Part shown: positions 34,913 through 48,764 of the stretch, one piece after another | How positions within the stretch are numbered: the stretch's first letter is position 1 | Layout of the letters: each line of letters begins with the position of its first letter | Assembly: GCA_026182355.1 (NCBI GenBank) | Contig: JAPFBL010001617.1 | Span: 6,821,001 to 6,885,000 of the forward strand | DNA length: 64,000 nt | Origin: Hermatobates lingyangjiaoensis | Taxonomy: Eukaryota; Arthropoda; Insecta; Hemiptera; Hermatobatidae | Direction: 5' to 3' | Notes under the pieces: model-generated | What the model was told of the DNA's origin: nothing | Seen by the model: the letters and a program-made list of their open reading frames with translations, nothing else | Database searches by the model: none | Program-made: the position numbers and the translations under genes

Positions 34913-37900
34913 CCTGCTAGATAACATTTGTAGATTCCTGGAAATAATAGTCAATGGACTATTCTTATACCATTTTTTAGAATTTACACCGTCTAATTGG
35001 AAGAGTTTCAATGAGTGATTGCTTCTACTGTTCTGCTTTTTCACAGAAATTACGCCTGCTATTGTAGAAAACTATACTATGTGTAGCTATCATATTACAG
35101 ACTGCTCATTTTGTAAGATATGCCATCCACTAGGACAAAATGCTACTCCACTTCAAATTGACAGCTGTATAATAAGCTTTGGAGAATCACCAGAAAAGAT
35201 GCTGTTATTTTGGCGATTGATTATAAGGAATTTTACTAATGGAAGAAAACTGAAGCTAGTTCGAATATTCTTCCAAAGTTAAAGTGTGTAATAAAGAGAA
35301 AACAATGTTAATAGCTTGAATTAAAAACTTTTACAGTACTTGGATGAGAGAAAATAAATTATTGTATATTAACAGTGGTCCAAGGAGAATCGTGAGCTAT
35401 TTCAGGTTTTATAGTGTTTCGTATTTGATTATACAGGTTCATGACAAAAAATAATTTAGTCTTATGTCCACTAGCTCCTTATAAAATCAGAAGTTGATTT
35501 TGCCTCACAGTTTCCTTACTCCTGAACCCAGCAGAGAAGTTTTCAATCATTGCTTTAACATTGGGCGTATAAGCGGCCGCCTCACTTTTTGAATAAAAGT
35601 TTGAGTTAGTAGATATGTAGTTTTTTCTCATGGAAGAAAATTTACGGTATTTGCCTCTGTGCGGCGATTTCATCATTACTGCTTTCACCTTATCAAATCA
35701 AGGTCTTCCTTAATCCATGTTAATGCTTTTTTAAAACTTTTTTAAAATACCTAACGTAATAAAGTTAATATAATTAAGGCAAACATTTTGTGTATCAGTG
35801 TGTCTTTTTATGTATAAAATTACTAAAAATAAAATTTCACATAATAATGTCGTTTTCCACAATAACTAAAATTATACAAAAGAAAACAGAATTCTTAAAA
35901 TCACATATTTATGTTGTCGTTTTTTAAATTTTTGCGGTACAATTTTGCAATATTTTAGTGGACTACTGCCTAGAATGAATGCAGCATAACAAATAGCCTA
36001 ACATAATTTACTGTGTATAAGTTGTTCTGTGAAAGTGGAAAAGTTATGGATAGAGGAGTGGAGGAATGAATCAGTCGGTTGGTTATATGGAGGTTCGATA
36101 CCATGAAAACCATTTTAACGCTTGGAAGATTATTAGCTTCAAAAAGAATTACCCGGGCGAATCAATTTACTAAAGATATTAGATTACCAAAGAAAGTTCT
36201 GTAATATGGGAACACAAAAAATACTGATAAAGGTGTAACAGAAAAAAGAAGAATAGGCTTGTGAAGAGGGAGGTGGGTTAAGAGAGCAGGTGAGGTGGAA
36301 CAAAGAAAGGTGATCTCCCACAATATTCTAATACCCACTAATCTGGCAGGAGGCAATGAGGATGGTTCCTTGAGGACTCATTGTTGTCGCGGACCTCCCG
36401 GGCAGTCTTTTTCCTGCTGAATCGAATCTCGTCTCTTGCTCTTCCTTCCTCTCACATATCATATTGGTTAGCAAATACTTTACTGCCTTTCACTCTTTGT
36501 CTGTCTCCCGCATATCTATTTCCTCAGACCGGCGGTTAATAATTTAGTTTATTAATATAGTCACCTTGGCAAATAGCATTCAGTTAAACATGAAAATAAA
36601 TCAAAATGTAAAATGTATGGCTCGTGTGGAATAACTTATTGAAAAGTCTGATTTCTTGAAAATAATATTATTTTGGCATTGAAAACAAGTTTGAACTTAA
36701 GACCTTGGGGTAAACTTCTTCATCTGAAGAAGATTTAAGGTGTACAATCATATTTGATTGTGCCTTTGCCCTTATTTACTATAAGTTAAGTAAGTTATTT
36801 AAACACAGAAACAATTAATTTTGCGTTTTTCTGAATTTTCGTGGCTTGAAAGAAGACGTTTTTAAGATGTTTGTGATTAGTTAGGAGTATGTAGTATGTA
36901 GACATCCCCTATAAAATTGATGTACCATTTGCTTTAGACATTAATAACATTTTAACCAATTAAAATTAATAGAACGTCTTTCCATTGGTGAAATTAAGAA
37001 CTGAAGTTAATAGTAATTGTTAAAAATGTTCTTTTCCAATTTTACCCGTATAACCATTCACAGATAATCTTTTATCTATTTTTATGAATTATATTCATTT
37101 TTTATTTAATTGATTAATTATAAATACTAATTACCAATTACTTTAGTAATTATGTGGTAATTGCAGACACTCTTTAATACAGTGATTGTAAAAGAGGTAT
37201 AACAGTATTTCAGATAACAAAAAGACTATCCAATTGATTGAGAATTTATAATTAGGTAAATGAAAGTACTGTGAGGTCTTTTTTGATAGTGACCATTGAG
37301 TACACAACGTATATAAAGAATTTTGCAGTAATTCAGCTAACATGTTCTATTAATGTCATAATGACAATAAAATATAGCAAGAAAATTCCGGACTCTTTAA
37401 AGAAAACGCACTAATCAGTGCACCTGAAGAAGGAATAGAACTACAAGTCATTGAACTGTGTACATAAAGACAAAAACCAAGCTGCTCCACCTAATCCACC
37501 TATCTGACTGATGCGCTGAGTACAAACATTTATAAATAACATGGATTTGGATAAAAAAAAATACACATCCTCCAAAGAAATTGACAAGTAAATAAATCTC
37601 TGAGCTTAATAGATATAAGTAGGCTATTAGATACTTCTCTGAAAAGTTAAAACGCGAATAACGAGCAGGATCACAGTTTGCTAGGAGACTCTAGAGATGT
37701 ATTGAGAAATATAGTTGTTATAGATTACTAGACTCTGACTTACTCTAGCCATCCATGAAAACTTGGTCTGAATCCTTGGAGTATCGAGCCCACAGGATAC
37801 TGATATCATTCATCTAACAATATATGTATTATTCTTATAGAATCACTAATGCTTAGGCGTCAAAATAAAAACAAAAATCATATTGTATAACAGTAATAAA

Positions 37901-38204
37901 TACTTAAATAAAGAAATTAATTATAAATACAACAGCTAACGTGTATTCTATCTTGAATATCAGCGCAGCGTTCATATCAAAATACCGGTATAATGAGAAG
38001 GAAAGCTGAGAACCAGTAGTTTCATAAATGAACTCGAACATTCAATTGTGCTCATGAATCACCAATCAGATCTTTGAGCCTTAAGACAATCAGTTCAAGA
38101 TTCAGTCATTCCTTTGGAGTATACTATCTCTAAAGCTCATTCAGACAATAACATTGTGGTTTTCAACTAACTGTATCGACACATGTTTTTCAATTTCTGG
38201 TTAA
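34913..38204. other. No gene recognised
   Basis: Short frames only. A plus-strand frame at 35019-35282 contains several Cys but matches nothing I recognise. A pyrimidine-rich block spans 36380-36530. Confidence 0.45.
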
Positions 38205-38428
38205 CCAAATTTCCAGATTTTTATATAATACATGTGCACTACTGTCATCGGCAATCATGCAAGCCACTGTCTACCCTGGCTCCAATTTTTGTAATTAAAT
38301 AATAATTCTTTTTATTTAACATTATTCAGGTAATAAATAATGTATATCATAATTTCGGGTCTCTGTCTCCCCGGAAAATTAGTGACAAACAAACAGACAA
38401 ACAAACTCCCAAACTTTATATATAGAGC
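38205..38428 (-). mobile_element. Non-autonomous Helitron, 5' part
   Basis: On the minus strand it begins at about 38426 with 'tctatatataaagtttggga', then 'gtttgtctgtttgtttgt'. It then carries the same tRNA-like head ('ccagggtagacagtggcttg', about 38256-38275) as the complete copy at 39.3-39.8 kb. The 3' hairpin and CTAG end are missing. Confidence 0.6.
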
Positions 38429-39090
38429 TAGTAGTATTTATTAATTTAAATTGTTATGAATATAATTAGTTTTTTAAAACTATTTATGTAATGAGGAATA
38501 ATATTTTACTGTAACTAATTGTTAATTATTTTAAATTAATGGGATTTATTGTAATTGAGCTTTAATTACCTCCTGTTATTATGGTTTAAAAATATTATAT
38601 TCAATTTTATTTTAAAGTAATTTAGATATTGTTTTGACTTAAATCGGAAGTTATATTTTGATAGTCATTTGTTTCAATGCGGAAACGGTAAGAGGTATTT
38701 GTAATTCATTTGTTTTAATGAAGGTATAATTTTAATTAATGCGTAATTTACTATTCGCTTTCTAAGTCTTATTCCTTAAATTCTTTTCAAATTAATCTTT
38801 TCGTTCTATGGTTTTTCAAAAGAAATAACTACTTATCATTTACAGTTATCATATAAAATTGCTGTTGAGTTTGGTTCCATACTAATGTTCAAATATGTTG
38901 CCATCAAAAACGAATTAAGTAACATTTTCATTTGAATTTTACATATTACTTTTGAAATCAATTTCCAGCAACAAAATAGATTATTTTCTGTAAATTATAT
39001 CATTGTAAGTTTGTTTACGTTACAACTATTCTTTTTTTAATCTTTGAACAATTATAACGTAACCTTACAATTCTGATGATTAAATTTAGT

Positions 39091-39196
39091 TTCTGAGGTA
39101 AAATGGATAAACAAACAAAAGTCTCCACACAAATGATGGGAAGACTTTTTTCATTTGTGTGGAGACTTTTGTTTGCTTATCCATTTTACCTCAGAA
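39091..39196. repeat. 106-bp hairpin, 46-bp arms
   Basis: 39091-39136 and 39151-39196 are inverted copies with one mismatch, separated by a 14-base loop. The arms begin 'ttctgaggtaaaatgg' and end 'ccattttacctcagaa'. Such near-perfect arms fit a foldback element or a very young hairpin RNA locus. No target duplication is visible and no second copy was noticed. Confidence 0.95.
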
Positions 39197-39315
39197 TGAG
39201 TAAATACCACACAATTAAGGATTGCACAACTAATGATTTTAATTTAGTTTGCGGCATTGACACAATTACTTCTTTAATTTGATTGTAAATTTGTAAAAAA
39301 AAATATATATTTTAA

Positions 39316-39759
39316 CTAGCAAATATTCCCGTCTTTAACGGGTACTTTTTCAAAAAATCGGAGATGATACATTCCAAAATATCATCAGAAATTATAAAAT
39401 AATAGTTGGAACATATTATTCAAATTCTAAATTCAAATTTTTTTTTACATTTATTTATAATATATGTGTGCTACTATCGTCGGCATGCAAGCCAATGGGA
39501 TACTATGGTTCCATACCTTACTTTATTACCAGTGTTTATATTACGCAAATATTAAATATATAATACATTTGCACTACTGCCATAGGTGGGCACGCAAGCC
39601 ACTGGCTACCCTGGCTCCAATTTTTGAAATTAATAATTTTCTTTTATTTAACATTATTTAGGTAATAATTAATATCTATTATAATTTGAGGTCTCTATCT
39701 CCACAAAAATGGAAAATTGGTGAACAAACAAAAAAACTCACGAACTTTATATATAGAGA
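39316..39759 (-). mobile_element. Complete non-autonomous Helitron (444 bp)
   Basis: On the minus strand the 5' end is A|TCTCTATATATAAAGTT. The 3' end has a 'cccgt-taaag-acggg' hairpin followed 8 bases later by CTAG|T. That is the classical Helitron structure: TC start, hairpin plus CTRR end, insertion between A and T, no target duplication. Its interior holds two tandem degenerate copies of a SINE-like tRNA head ('ccagggtagccagtggcttg' at 39593-39612 and a weaker one near 39480-39515). Confidence 0.85.
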
Positions 39760-39784
39760 TTACCCAACGCCGTAAAAAGAATTT

Positions 39785-40192
39785 TTTGAAAATTTCCTAG
39801 TTAATTCCTAATTTTTTAACAGATTTTCATTACTGTATATTAAGCAATTTAGCGTTAGAAAACATTTTCTAAAAACATAAAATATATGTACTATAACGCT
39901 CCTTTTTGTTAATGTAATTTAAACAAAAATACCTCACATGATGCCACAAATTAATGATGTATTTTTTGTATAATTTCATTCTGATCCATCAAATGTTATG
40001 ACCTGTATCCTTCTTAAAACCTTTCAGATTGAATCATAAGTCAAAATGTTTAGATATTATTGAGAAAAAATATTTTCAGTTGTTTTAAAAATATGAGGAT
40101 TTTTTTAGTTGTTTTTTTTTTTGAAATTTCATGACTCCAGAGTTAGCAGTTTAGGAGAAAAAAGTCTAAAGAACATTTTAACAAAAAAAAAG
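39785..40192 (-). repeat. A part of the A/B family, minus strand, truncated
   Basis: Reverse A order: 'gcaatttagcgttag', 'actataacgctcctttttg', 'tttcattctgatccatcaaa', 'tttcagattgaatcataag', 'actccagagttagcagttt' followed by 'aggag'. It is interrupted at about 40192 by a Helitron helicase fragment. Confidence 0.65.
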
Positions 40193-40395
40193 ACTTAGGC
40201 GGACATTAGGAGGACGTTGTAACGGATACACAGTTCTTGCAGCTTCAGAAACATTAATCATGGCAAGGATGTTTGGTGGCATTGAAGATGAAAATGTTCT
40301 TTTGCGCAGAATAAGAATGCATCCACCTGACTCAGACTTTGCATTTATTTTCACGAGACAAACCTTTCAAGGCCAACCTTTGTAATGTCCTGTTT
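40193..40395 (+). pseudogene. Helitron helicase C-terminal fragment
   Basis: The plus frame reads 'RTLGGRCNGYTVLAASE', 'GGIEDENVLLRRIRMHPPD' and 'FAFIFTRQTFQGQPL', then stops. This follows the Helitron Pif1-type helicase region 'L.NGTR...', 'G..V.IPRI...PSD..F.F.R.QFPV..AF'. About 65 codons are intact, but the remaining helicase motifs and the Rep domain are absent. It sits directly against a truncated A repeat, with its other edge in unrecognised sequence. Confidence 0.6.
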
Positions 40396-40919
40396 TTTAA
40401 AGAATCATGGAAGTATATCGTAAAATACATCATTTTTAAGGAGAGACAAATATTTTAAGTTGTTCATTTCCTTTTGTAAATTAAATTCATAAAATTCGTT
40501 TCAAAATGTACAGTTTTTAAATAATCTTTGGCTGTATAAATTTAGTTCGTTCTATGAATTTCAGAGAAATATATATATATATAAGCGACGTGAGTTGAAC
40601 GAGTATAAATAAAAGTAACACTAAACTTATACACAGAGAAATAAATATTATATTCACTATCTAAATTATGCAACACATAAAAGCACCTAGTCCAATTGTC
40701 TAACTTGTCATAATATAAACATCTGATTACGAAACTAGTGTGACCTTTATACAAAATCACTGTCACTGTTAGTACAAAAAATCTCGGCATTCAAAATAAT
40801 ATATAAAAATCGTAGCAGTCAAATTTTTTAGGACTTTGTAAAACACACAAGTTAAATAAAGAAGCCGGAACCATACCTAGCATGACTCAACACTTTGTGC
40901 TTTCTGAATTTTCGGAACA

Positions 40920-40965
40920 TATAGGGATCCTATCCCTATAAAATCCCTATATAGGATCCTGTAAA
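40920..40965. repeat. Short imperfect palindrome
   Basis: 'agggatcctatccctataaa' is followed by 'atccctatataggatcct', a local inverted repeat. Confidence 0.6.
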
Positions 40966-41264
40966 ATATTGGTTATTTTAGTCCTCTTAACAAAAATGTA
41001 TGCTAACTTCTTACAGTATACACAAATTACATTAGCTTAGTGAGCTGCTACTGTTGTTTATTAGTTGTGCTATCTCCAAATTTAAATAACAGTATTCATT
41101 CATAGAAGGAAAATTGATATTTTTGTCATTTTAATTGAGAGCTAATATTTCACTAGCTTACATAATTAAACATTTTTTTATAGTCCTAGAACTACTGAAA
41201 AGTGTGTTTGAATTTACTACAAATCAAGTTTAATTATCATTCAAAAAATTTAGTTTGAAATTTT

Positions 41265-41575
41265 GACGAGTTTACACTACCCTGAGTCTATTTTTGAAGT
41301 TTCTTTTATAATCCCTTTATGTGTATTTGTTGGTTACTTTATTCCACATTATGGGTTTTGAGACATTTTTTTCTCATGAACTACTAATTCCGGAGAGCTG
41401 AAATTTTGCAATTAATATTTAAGAAATAATAACATTAACGAAAAAAATCACATAGAAAAGGAGAAAGGTTAGTTTTGAGTAAATTGTAAAAAAATTGAAC
41501 CTCAGATCAAATCTGAAACATTATGAAAATGATAATCCTGGTCACAGGTTTGACAGATCAATGAATTCAATAAAG
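41265..41575 (+). repeat. Old A-part copy
   Basis: 'tctcatgaactactaattcc', 'gctgaaattttgcaatta', 'tcaaatctgaaacattatga' and 'ggtttgacagatcaatga' follow the A order at low identity. Confidence 0.5.
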
Positions 41576-44500
41576 TTTCTATGAGAAGATAAAGTGTGTT
41601 GCTATTTGGCAAGTTATAAAAAACATGTATGATAGCTCATTTTGAGAATTAAAAAAATATTTTTTCTTCACTGAACACGAACACCAGAATATCAAAGCAT
41701 TGCAAGAGGCTTGGCATGTACACTAATTAAATTAGTCTACCATGAAAAAAAAGTTACAAGAATTTTTCACTATTGACTGATGCGATATATTCCTAAAAAC
41801 GAGAAACTGAACTTGGTATTTTGACAACTGCTGTTACCTGTCAGATTTGTTTACAATTTTCTGACAGAATCATTTGGAGAGTAGAAATATACTATTGATG
41901 AACGTCTCTAGAGAATGTAAAATACCCCTAAAAACGAACTGAGAGGTGAATGGACAGTGAAATGGACAGACTGGATTCCACATACAGGAAATCGGGTTGC
42001 TGTTGGCTCTTGCATGGGAATTATTCCATTATTCAACATCGCTATGGGTAGCTATAAAAGAACAATGGGAACTACTAAATAGTGTGTCAACTAATATGTC
42101 ACGGCAACTCCCAGATTAAGTTACGTTTAGGTATAATTCTTATAATATATGTGAAGAGACTTTTAGTTGTACTAATAAAAGAAGATATAATTTTCAAGTA
42201 AATGTAAGAACCCAGTACATATGATGAGCACCTCTAACCTAGAAGGTAATCAGATAGTTAAATTAAATTACACTAATAAATTTCAATGTACTTATTAAGG
42301 AAATTATTATCATATGTTTATCGACTTTTTTTTATTTAAAAATTGTAAGAGGAATAGCTCTTTGATCCAAATATTATTCTTTGTTATTAGAATCCGCCTG
42401 AGGGGGTGAGTTCTGAAGATCTAAGAACAGTAGAAATGATGACAGGACATGATGCTTCCAGTCTGCTCTGTCGCCCGTGGCGCCAAACACTCTCTACAAT
42501 TTAATTACCTCTTAGACTGGAGCCCATTACAGTTTTAATGGTACCCTACCCATTTTCCCTAACGCCTCCCGACAAAGGTTCTTCAAATTTTCGAAATTAC
42601 CTCAAAACTATACGAATAGAATTCCAACTTGCCGCCGCAGAGCGTGAAATCTTTTCTCTTTACCTGCTAATCATTATATATTTTTTGTTTGGATATCATG
42701 TTAGCGTCGTTTCAGAAGAAATAGATTTAAACTGTTGGTTGTTTGACGTGAAGGGTCAATACATTGCATGTTTGGTCCGACCTGTCATTCACTCCTCTGT
42801 GTCTGAACCCCTCATGTTGCGCTCCACTATCATATCATTTTTCTTCTTAACACCCGCAAACTTGTTTTCTATTTCATTAAAGTCCAACTAATGAGAACAG
42901 TAAAATATATGTGAAATTGTCTCCAAGAAGAACTTTTATTAATTTTTTTTACTATGCCATCTGTCAGTATGCACTTATACGCTAAATACGCTTGATGATC
43001 ATTCAAACTAGTATAACATCTTGTTTGAGTCTTGTTTCAAATTGTCTTGGGAATTTCAGGGGTCATTGTCATCCAAGGTCTTAGATCTATTTACAACTTC
43101 TGTTACAATGACTTGTAACAACCTGTTCTTATATATACTCGTATATTGAGATATGTTTCCAACGAAATGGATCTATTATCAAAATAGCTGAAAACCAGTC
43201 TGATTGAACAAAGCATAACACGATAGTTTTCCATTGTGATGGACTATGGTGGATTTCATCTTCTAAACTGAGTATAAGCAATTCAAAATGATTGACAGAT
43301 TATTTATGTCATTACACCACTCATTTCCTATGGAAAATTAAATTCATTAATTCTATGTTTTTAGTGTATCATGAACATTTTTCAAGCATGCAACAGATGT
43401 TAAAGAAATGACTGGACCTCATTTCTCTGTGTGTGGTTTCTCTATGATTTCTAATTGTGGTACTTGAATTTAGATCCGCTAAAGAGGGTAAATATTAGAT
43501 GACTAAGAATGTTTAATGTAGTTCAAGGTGATGGAAACACAGGTCCATGTCCATGTTCAAGGAAAACTGTGAGTATATTTGCGAAATTTCTAACTGTAAG
43601 AATAGTACAGTTAAAATAATTCGATTATTGACTCAAAATGAGCTGGAATTTGGTATTAAATATCATTTTAAATTACTTCAATTTAGAAAGTACATATACG
43701 CAGTATATACCAGAAAAGAGAAAGATATCACATTCTACAGTTTTAAATAGTCTCATGATTGAATACTGTACAGCATAAATTCAGGAATGTACAAACAAGT
43801 ACTAGCACTATCAAATGTAAGAATTATTTCTGGGTTTGTTTATGAACTCAATAATCATACAGGATTATCCTACTTGCGTAATCATGAAACTGCTCTCTCT
43901 CTGAGATATCATACATAACTACTGGATAATATATTCCACAAAAAATTTAAAAAAAAATGTTAAATAGTATCATAGTTATCGTGCCGCAAGGGTTCATCAA
44001 GCCGTCTGAGTTTCTGAGCACTGCGACGCTAAGTCTCCAGAAACCATCTCACTCGTTCCCATTCCACTAGTCAAACCCTTCTCTAATGGGTTACTTGAAC
44101 CACCTGAGTGTCTCAGAACGACCATGAGGAAGTCTCCCACCATGATGCACTCCTTTCTACTCCACACAACAAGCTAAACACGCATTGGTAACATTAGATG
44201 TATTAGGACCGTGAGATGTTCTCTAGCAGACGCTCACAGTGTTCTCCTAGTCTCACTCATACTCACACCGCCCACAATACCTCTCAGGTAAAATGCTTGA
44301 CTATTTGACACGTGACAGACTCAGGTCTGCCACTTGGCGCCCACTCGCCGTATCTCACTCCACTCCCTTTTCTCATGGGATGCTTAGACGCGTTAGACCC
44401 TTGTTTCGGTCACTCGGTACTCTCCCACCTTTTCACTCATCCTTACAGGACTGGTCAAGCCTTTGTGACGTGCATTTCTTGTGACTGGTGAGTGCCTTGT

Positions 44501-47500
44501 TTCTGCCACTTGGCGCTCTGTTATCAACACATCACTGCACTTCTGCTCTATTAATGAACATTTATTTTTATGAACTAAGTCGCTATTTTAACAAGATATA
44601 TTTATTTATCAGGTTCCCTTTAAAATTATTGTTGTCTAATTGGGTTTTTTGTTTCAGGTAAGTGCTTTCAGCCAATTTACTTCCAGATGTTAAAATAAAT
44701 GTGGTATGTTCAATATCTTTGTGTGCATGTAAACAACTTTTTAATCTAGATTGTAGAAGCCTAAAATTGTATCAAATAACTATATTGATTTATTTAATTT
44801 AAGAACTTGGACAATTTTCATTACTAAAACTAAAGACCTAATTCAGTAATCCTATACGATAAAAACCGTGTCTGCTAATAAATATATTTAGTTTTAATTA
44901 ATCCATAATTATTATAGTTTACATAATTTTTGAAATTTTCAACAAAGAAATAATGGAGTTATTTTTTCCCTAATATTATCAAGAAGTTTTAACAGTTTTT
45001 ACATTTTATAAAGTGAATGTGAATTTATATGGTCCAACCAAATCCAATGCCCCATCAAATAAATGAAACTTTCAGGACACTTTATAAATTTGAGAACATT
45101 TGTCAGTCAGTACTAGTAATCAGTACTTTTAATGGTCAGGTAGGTAAATGTTTTTAAAAAAATAATTTTTTTTCAACATTGATTGATGTTCTCCCATTCT
45201 CAAAAGCTTTTGTAAATAAAGTTCCTTACATAATCGTATCTTAAACAATTTCAAGGAAAAGTAAAAGAAAGCTCTAAAATGTTAATTACAATACAGAAAG
45301 TGCTAAATAAGTGTTATTTACGTTCATTTACGTGAAGAAAAATATAAATGTATGCATTATTTTAGTAATAGTATTTCATTGTTATAAAAAGTTAAACTAT
45401 TAATTAAACTTTTCGAATACAATCGAGTATAACTTACGCAAAAGTTAATAATGAGATCATTCTATGCAAGAAATACTTAGAAAGAATTTGAACATTACAA
45501 TTTTTAAAACTCTTGTTAATAAATAAAAAGTTACAGTTTTTACTTCCTACAATTAAATCGGATAAAATGAATCAAACATTACCTACCAACAATCAACATA
45601 AACTAAATATGTAGACCAAGTAATCAGGGCTATTAACCGTTATCATAAATTGATAACTGCAATTGTCATAAAACCGCAAAAATTTTAACTTTTTCTAGAG
45701 ATAAACACTTGTTGCGATCTTTATGACAATTTTGTATATTTAGATAATTTGGATTAAAATTATTTTATAACTTTACCTTAATATATGTTTCAAGTGATAT
45801 GTGAATTTGGAACGTAAACAAATAAATTTACTTTTATTTTTTATTTTAACAAATATTGACCTAATATTGATAATATTTTTCATTTGATCTGAGTGTTCTT
45901 GTCAATGTGGAAAATTGATATGTACATTTTGGTCACATTTATATGTGTACACATAGGCATACACATCAAATTTATTAATTGTTTAGTAAGTTGAGTTGAC
46001 ATGATCCAGTTTAAAGGCAGATATTAAAGTAAAAGTTCATTGTTGTGGGAGAATGTGACACTTGAAGACACTGGTTGGTCAAGTGACAGCCCACGTGACT
46101 CTACTTTATCTAGCCTGGTGCAAGGATATATTGTTCCAAGTCCTTTATCCAATGCATAGTTATTTGCTTACTTTAATATCTGTCGTCTTTTCAACTTTTT
46201 ATTGTTGTTAATCCATGCTTTTAAAGAATTCGTTTAATATGGATCTATATCTGAATTCATTGTCATTTAAGTCGTAACTATCCTACACCACAGTTCCGTC
46301 CTGTGTTTCAGTCTCTATTCAGTTCGACATGGTCAAAACCATAAATTAGCACTATACATTCAAAAATGAAGTATAAGAATAATATTTGTTATTGACAAAA
46401 CCATCACTCAATTTTATGTATTTTTTAGAGGTTTATACAGGTAGGTAGGCAGATTGATAGATAGTGTAGGAAAGAAATTATGTTATTTGTAGTTGATATA
46501 GTAAATGAAAGAGTGAGACAGTTAATAGACGTAGTTTGTAATGTGGAGGTGGGTGGGCAGGTGAGTGGTCACACAGGTGGTGGTAAAGCGACAGCCTGAC
46601 CAGGCCTGCAGACACCTCTAGGAGCTCCCTGCCAACCCACCCTTCGTGTTTTAGACCACATAAACGCCTACCACACAACCCTTAGGGATCACTGCCCCAT
46701 AATTACAGTATCATCTCCGTTACCTAAATAAACTTATATATTCACTGCCAATAATATACTGCTTTTAATCAATATTTTATTCCAAGCTCCAGCTTCTATC
46801 CTTAAAAATATAATATATTTGCGTAAATTAACTACACAAAATAGAATTAAGTTTACGATCAGTTGATTAGCCCAATTCACGGACATGGCCCAATCACTGA
46901 TAAGTCCTCAGCCTGTTATCAGATATCAAATGTTTGTCTTAATTGATATAATAATCAATAATGGATAAAATTTGCAATTGAAAATTGAGATGTGCCTTTC
47001 TTACAAGTTTACTACAGTTCATTGTAAAAAAATATTTCTAATTGCAGTAAAGAAGTTTCCTCGGTTATACTAGTTTTTATGATATAGTTTGAAGCAGAAT
47101 GACGAAATAATAAACGCAAAACCATTAAAAAAAAACTTGTAGTTTGGCTTACATATAGTTAAGACTGCCAAATCATAAATGAGCTTCGCTGTCCCCTTAA
47201 AAACACCAAAGTGTGAGCGTTGGAATAAAAACAAAGAAATAATAATATTGACACCTTAATCGCATACGATTTACTTAAACTCTCTATTGTAGAATTATTA
47301 ACATAGCATAATAATCATTTAACAATAGAAAATTGTGAATTTAACAAAACAACCTTTTCAAACAGATTTATTTATTTTATCGTAATTCAGGAGAGTTTTC
47401 GTAATGGAATTTGTATATTTTCGTGAATAATTTTTTTTCTGAGTAGAATGATTTCTAATGAAGCTAATAAAATCATTTAATAAATGCCAATGAGATTATA

Positions 47501-48182
47501 AATACCAATATTCAATTCTCTATATTTTCATTCCAACTTTTTCACTAGCCTCTCTGTGACCCCTATAACTGCAATATTATTGCAGTTATATTCTTAAATA
47601 AATTAATCTATTTATTCAATATAGTTTATTTTTTAACGCTAAGAAGATAACGGTGTGTAGTGATAAGTACGTATCCGAATCAGGAATAACTAAAATTACA
47701 GGAATACCTGTAAAGTATCTAAGAATAAAGAAAACTCATTCAATTTTAGTATATTTTATATCCTGGTTGGCAACACTGTTCAACCAAGCCTTCTTTCATG
47801 GTAATTGTAATTAGAATGAGCTTATTTTAGTAATTTTTTTTGTCTAGCTTGGTAACAGTAAGTATAGGGGATTTGCAATTTTGAATATTCATCAATGTTA
47901 AATAATGTATTTTTTAAACTATCGTGAAATCACACGGTTCAATCAATATTTCTTTCATTCATCGAATGTGTAGAATTTTGTTTCTTTAAATACAGTTTTG
48001 GGAATTTGGAGAGTGTATGAAAGTCAGATGGTGCCAGTTTAAGAGGACAAGACGAATGATCTGACTTTGGGATGTTTCACGGTAGAAACGTATTAAACAA
48101 TGAACTGTGTGTCAGTTTGTTATCCTGATAAAGAACTTATGATTTTCTTTTCACAATTCCGATTTTTTTCATTTTTATTATT
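41576..48182. other. No gene recognised; GC-rich island near 44 kb
   Basis: Mostly AT-rich. 42400-42850 and 43980-44520 are less AT-rich. The latter is pyrimidine-rich on the plus strand and repeats the word 'gccacttggcgc' (44330, 44507) and 'tctcactc'-type words, suggesting an old tandem structure. 46540-46680 is another GC-rich patch open on the minus strand. No product is recognised in any of them. Confidence 0.4.
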
Positions 48183-48764
48183 TTTTACTTTACTATAAGT
48201 AAAGCATAGTGATGGTGAAAAAATTCGATCTGGAGATTTAGACGGAATTACATGTTTTGGGGTTCCAGAAGTCGTTTTATGAAATTTCTTCGATGATGTC
48301 TGTGTGTGTGGGTGGGTGAGTATGTATCCAAAGTTTGTTACTGCTCTACGGTCCAGAATATTTCATGGATCGAGTTGATATTTTATACAAAAATGGGCCT
48401 CATAGTGTAGATGATCCCTATTGTTTGGGAAGAATTATGCATGACAGGAAAGTCACTTTTTTTCCAAAAACCTGTTTTTAGACTGAATAGCCATGTTCTC
48501 CTGTAAGATATTATTTCGTAACACGAAATCTACACTTTTGCTTTTCAAAATTGTTATTACTGCTGTAGTTATGCTAATGATATTATATGATCAGTGGATC
48601 AATCGCTATCTGTACTACCTACAGGAATGTAGTACAGATAAGACTAATAAACATTTCCCATTGAGACATTGATATTATGCCTAAATGGGACATTATATAT
48701 TATATATCCAAAAATTTTGGTAGTGAGTTATACCCAAACTAGAGTGTAGTCCACTCCAGATTTT
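48183..48764 (+). mobile_element. A/B family element, A-B deletion derivative
   Basis: The exact 5' repeat is followed by 'gcatagtgatggtg'. The A part runs to 48480 ('aaaaacctgtttttagac'), then joins the B part directly ('catgttctcctgtaagat') and ends 'gtccactccagatttt'. Roughly a kilobase of the middle is deleted compared with the 9 kb copy. Confidence 0.8.

Noticed and set aside
42538..42891. 117-codon plus frame
   Set aside because: Composition looks like chance translation and there is no recognisable domain. A stretch of hydrophobic residues alone is weak evidence.
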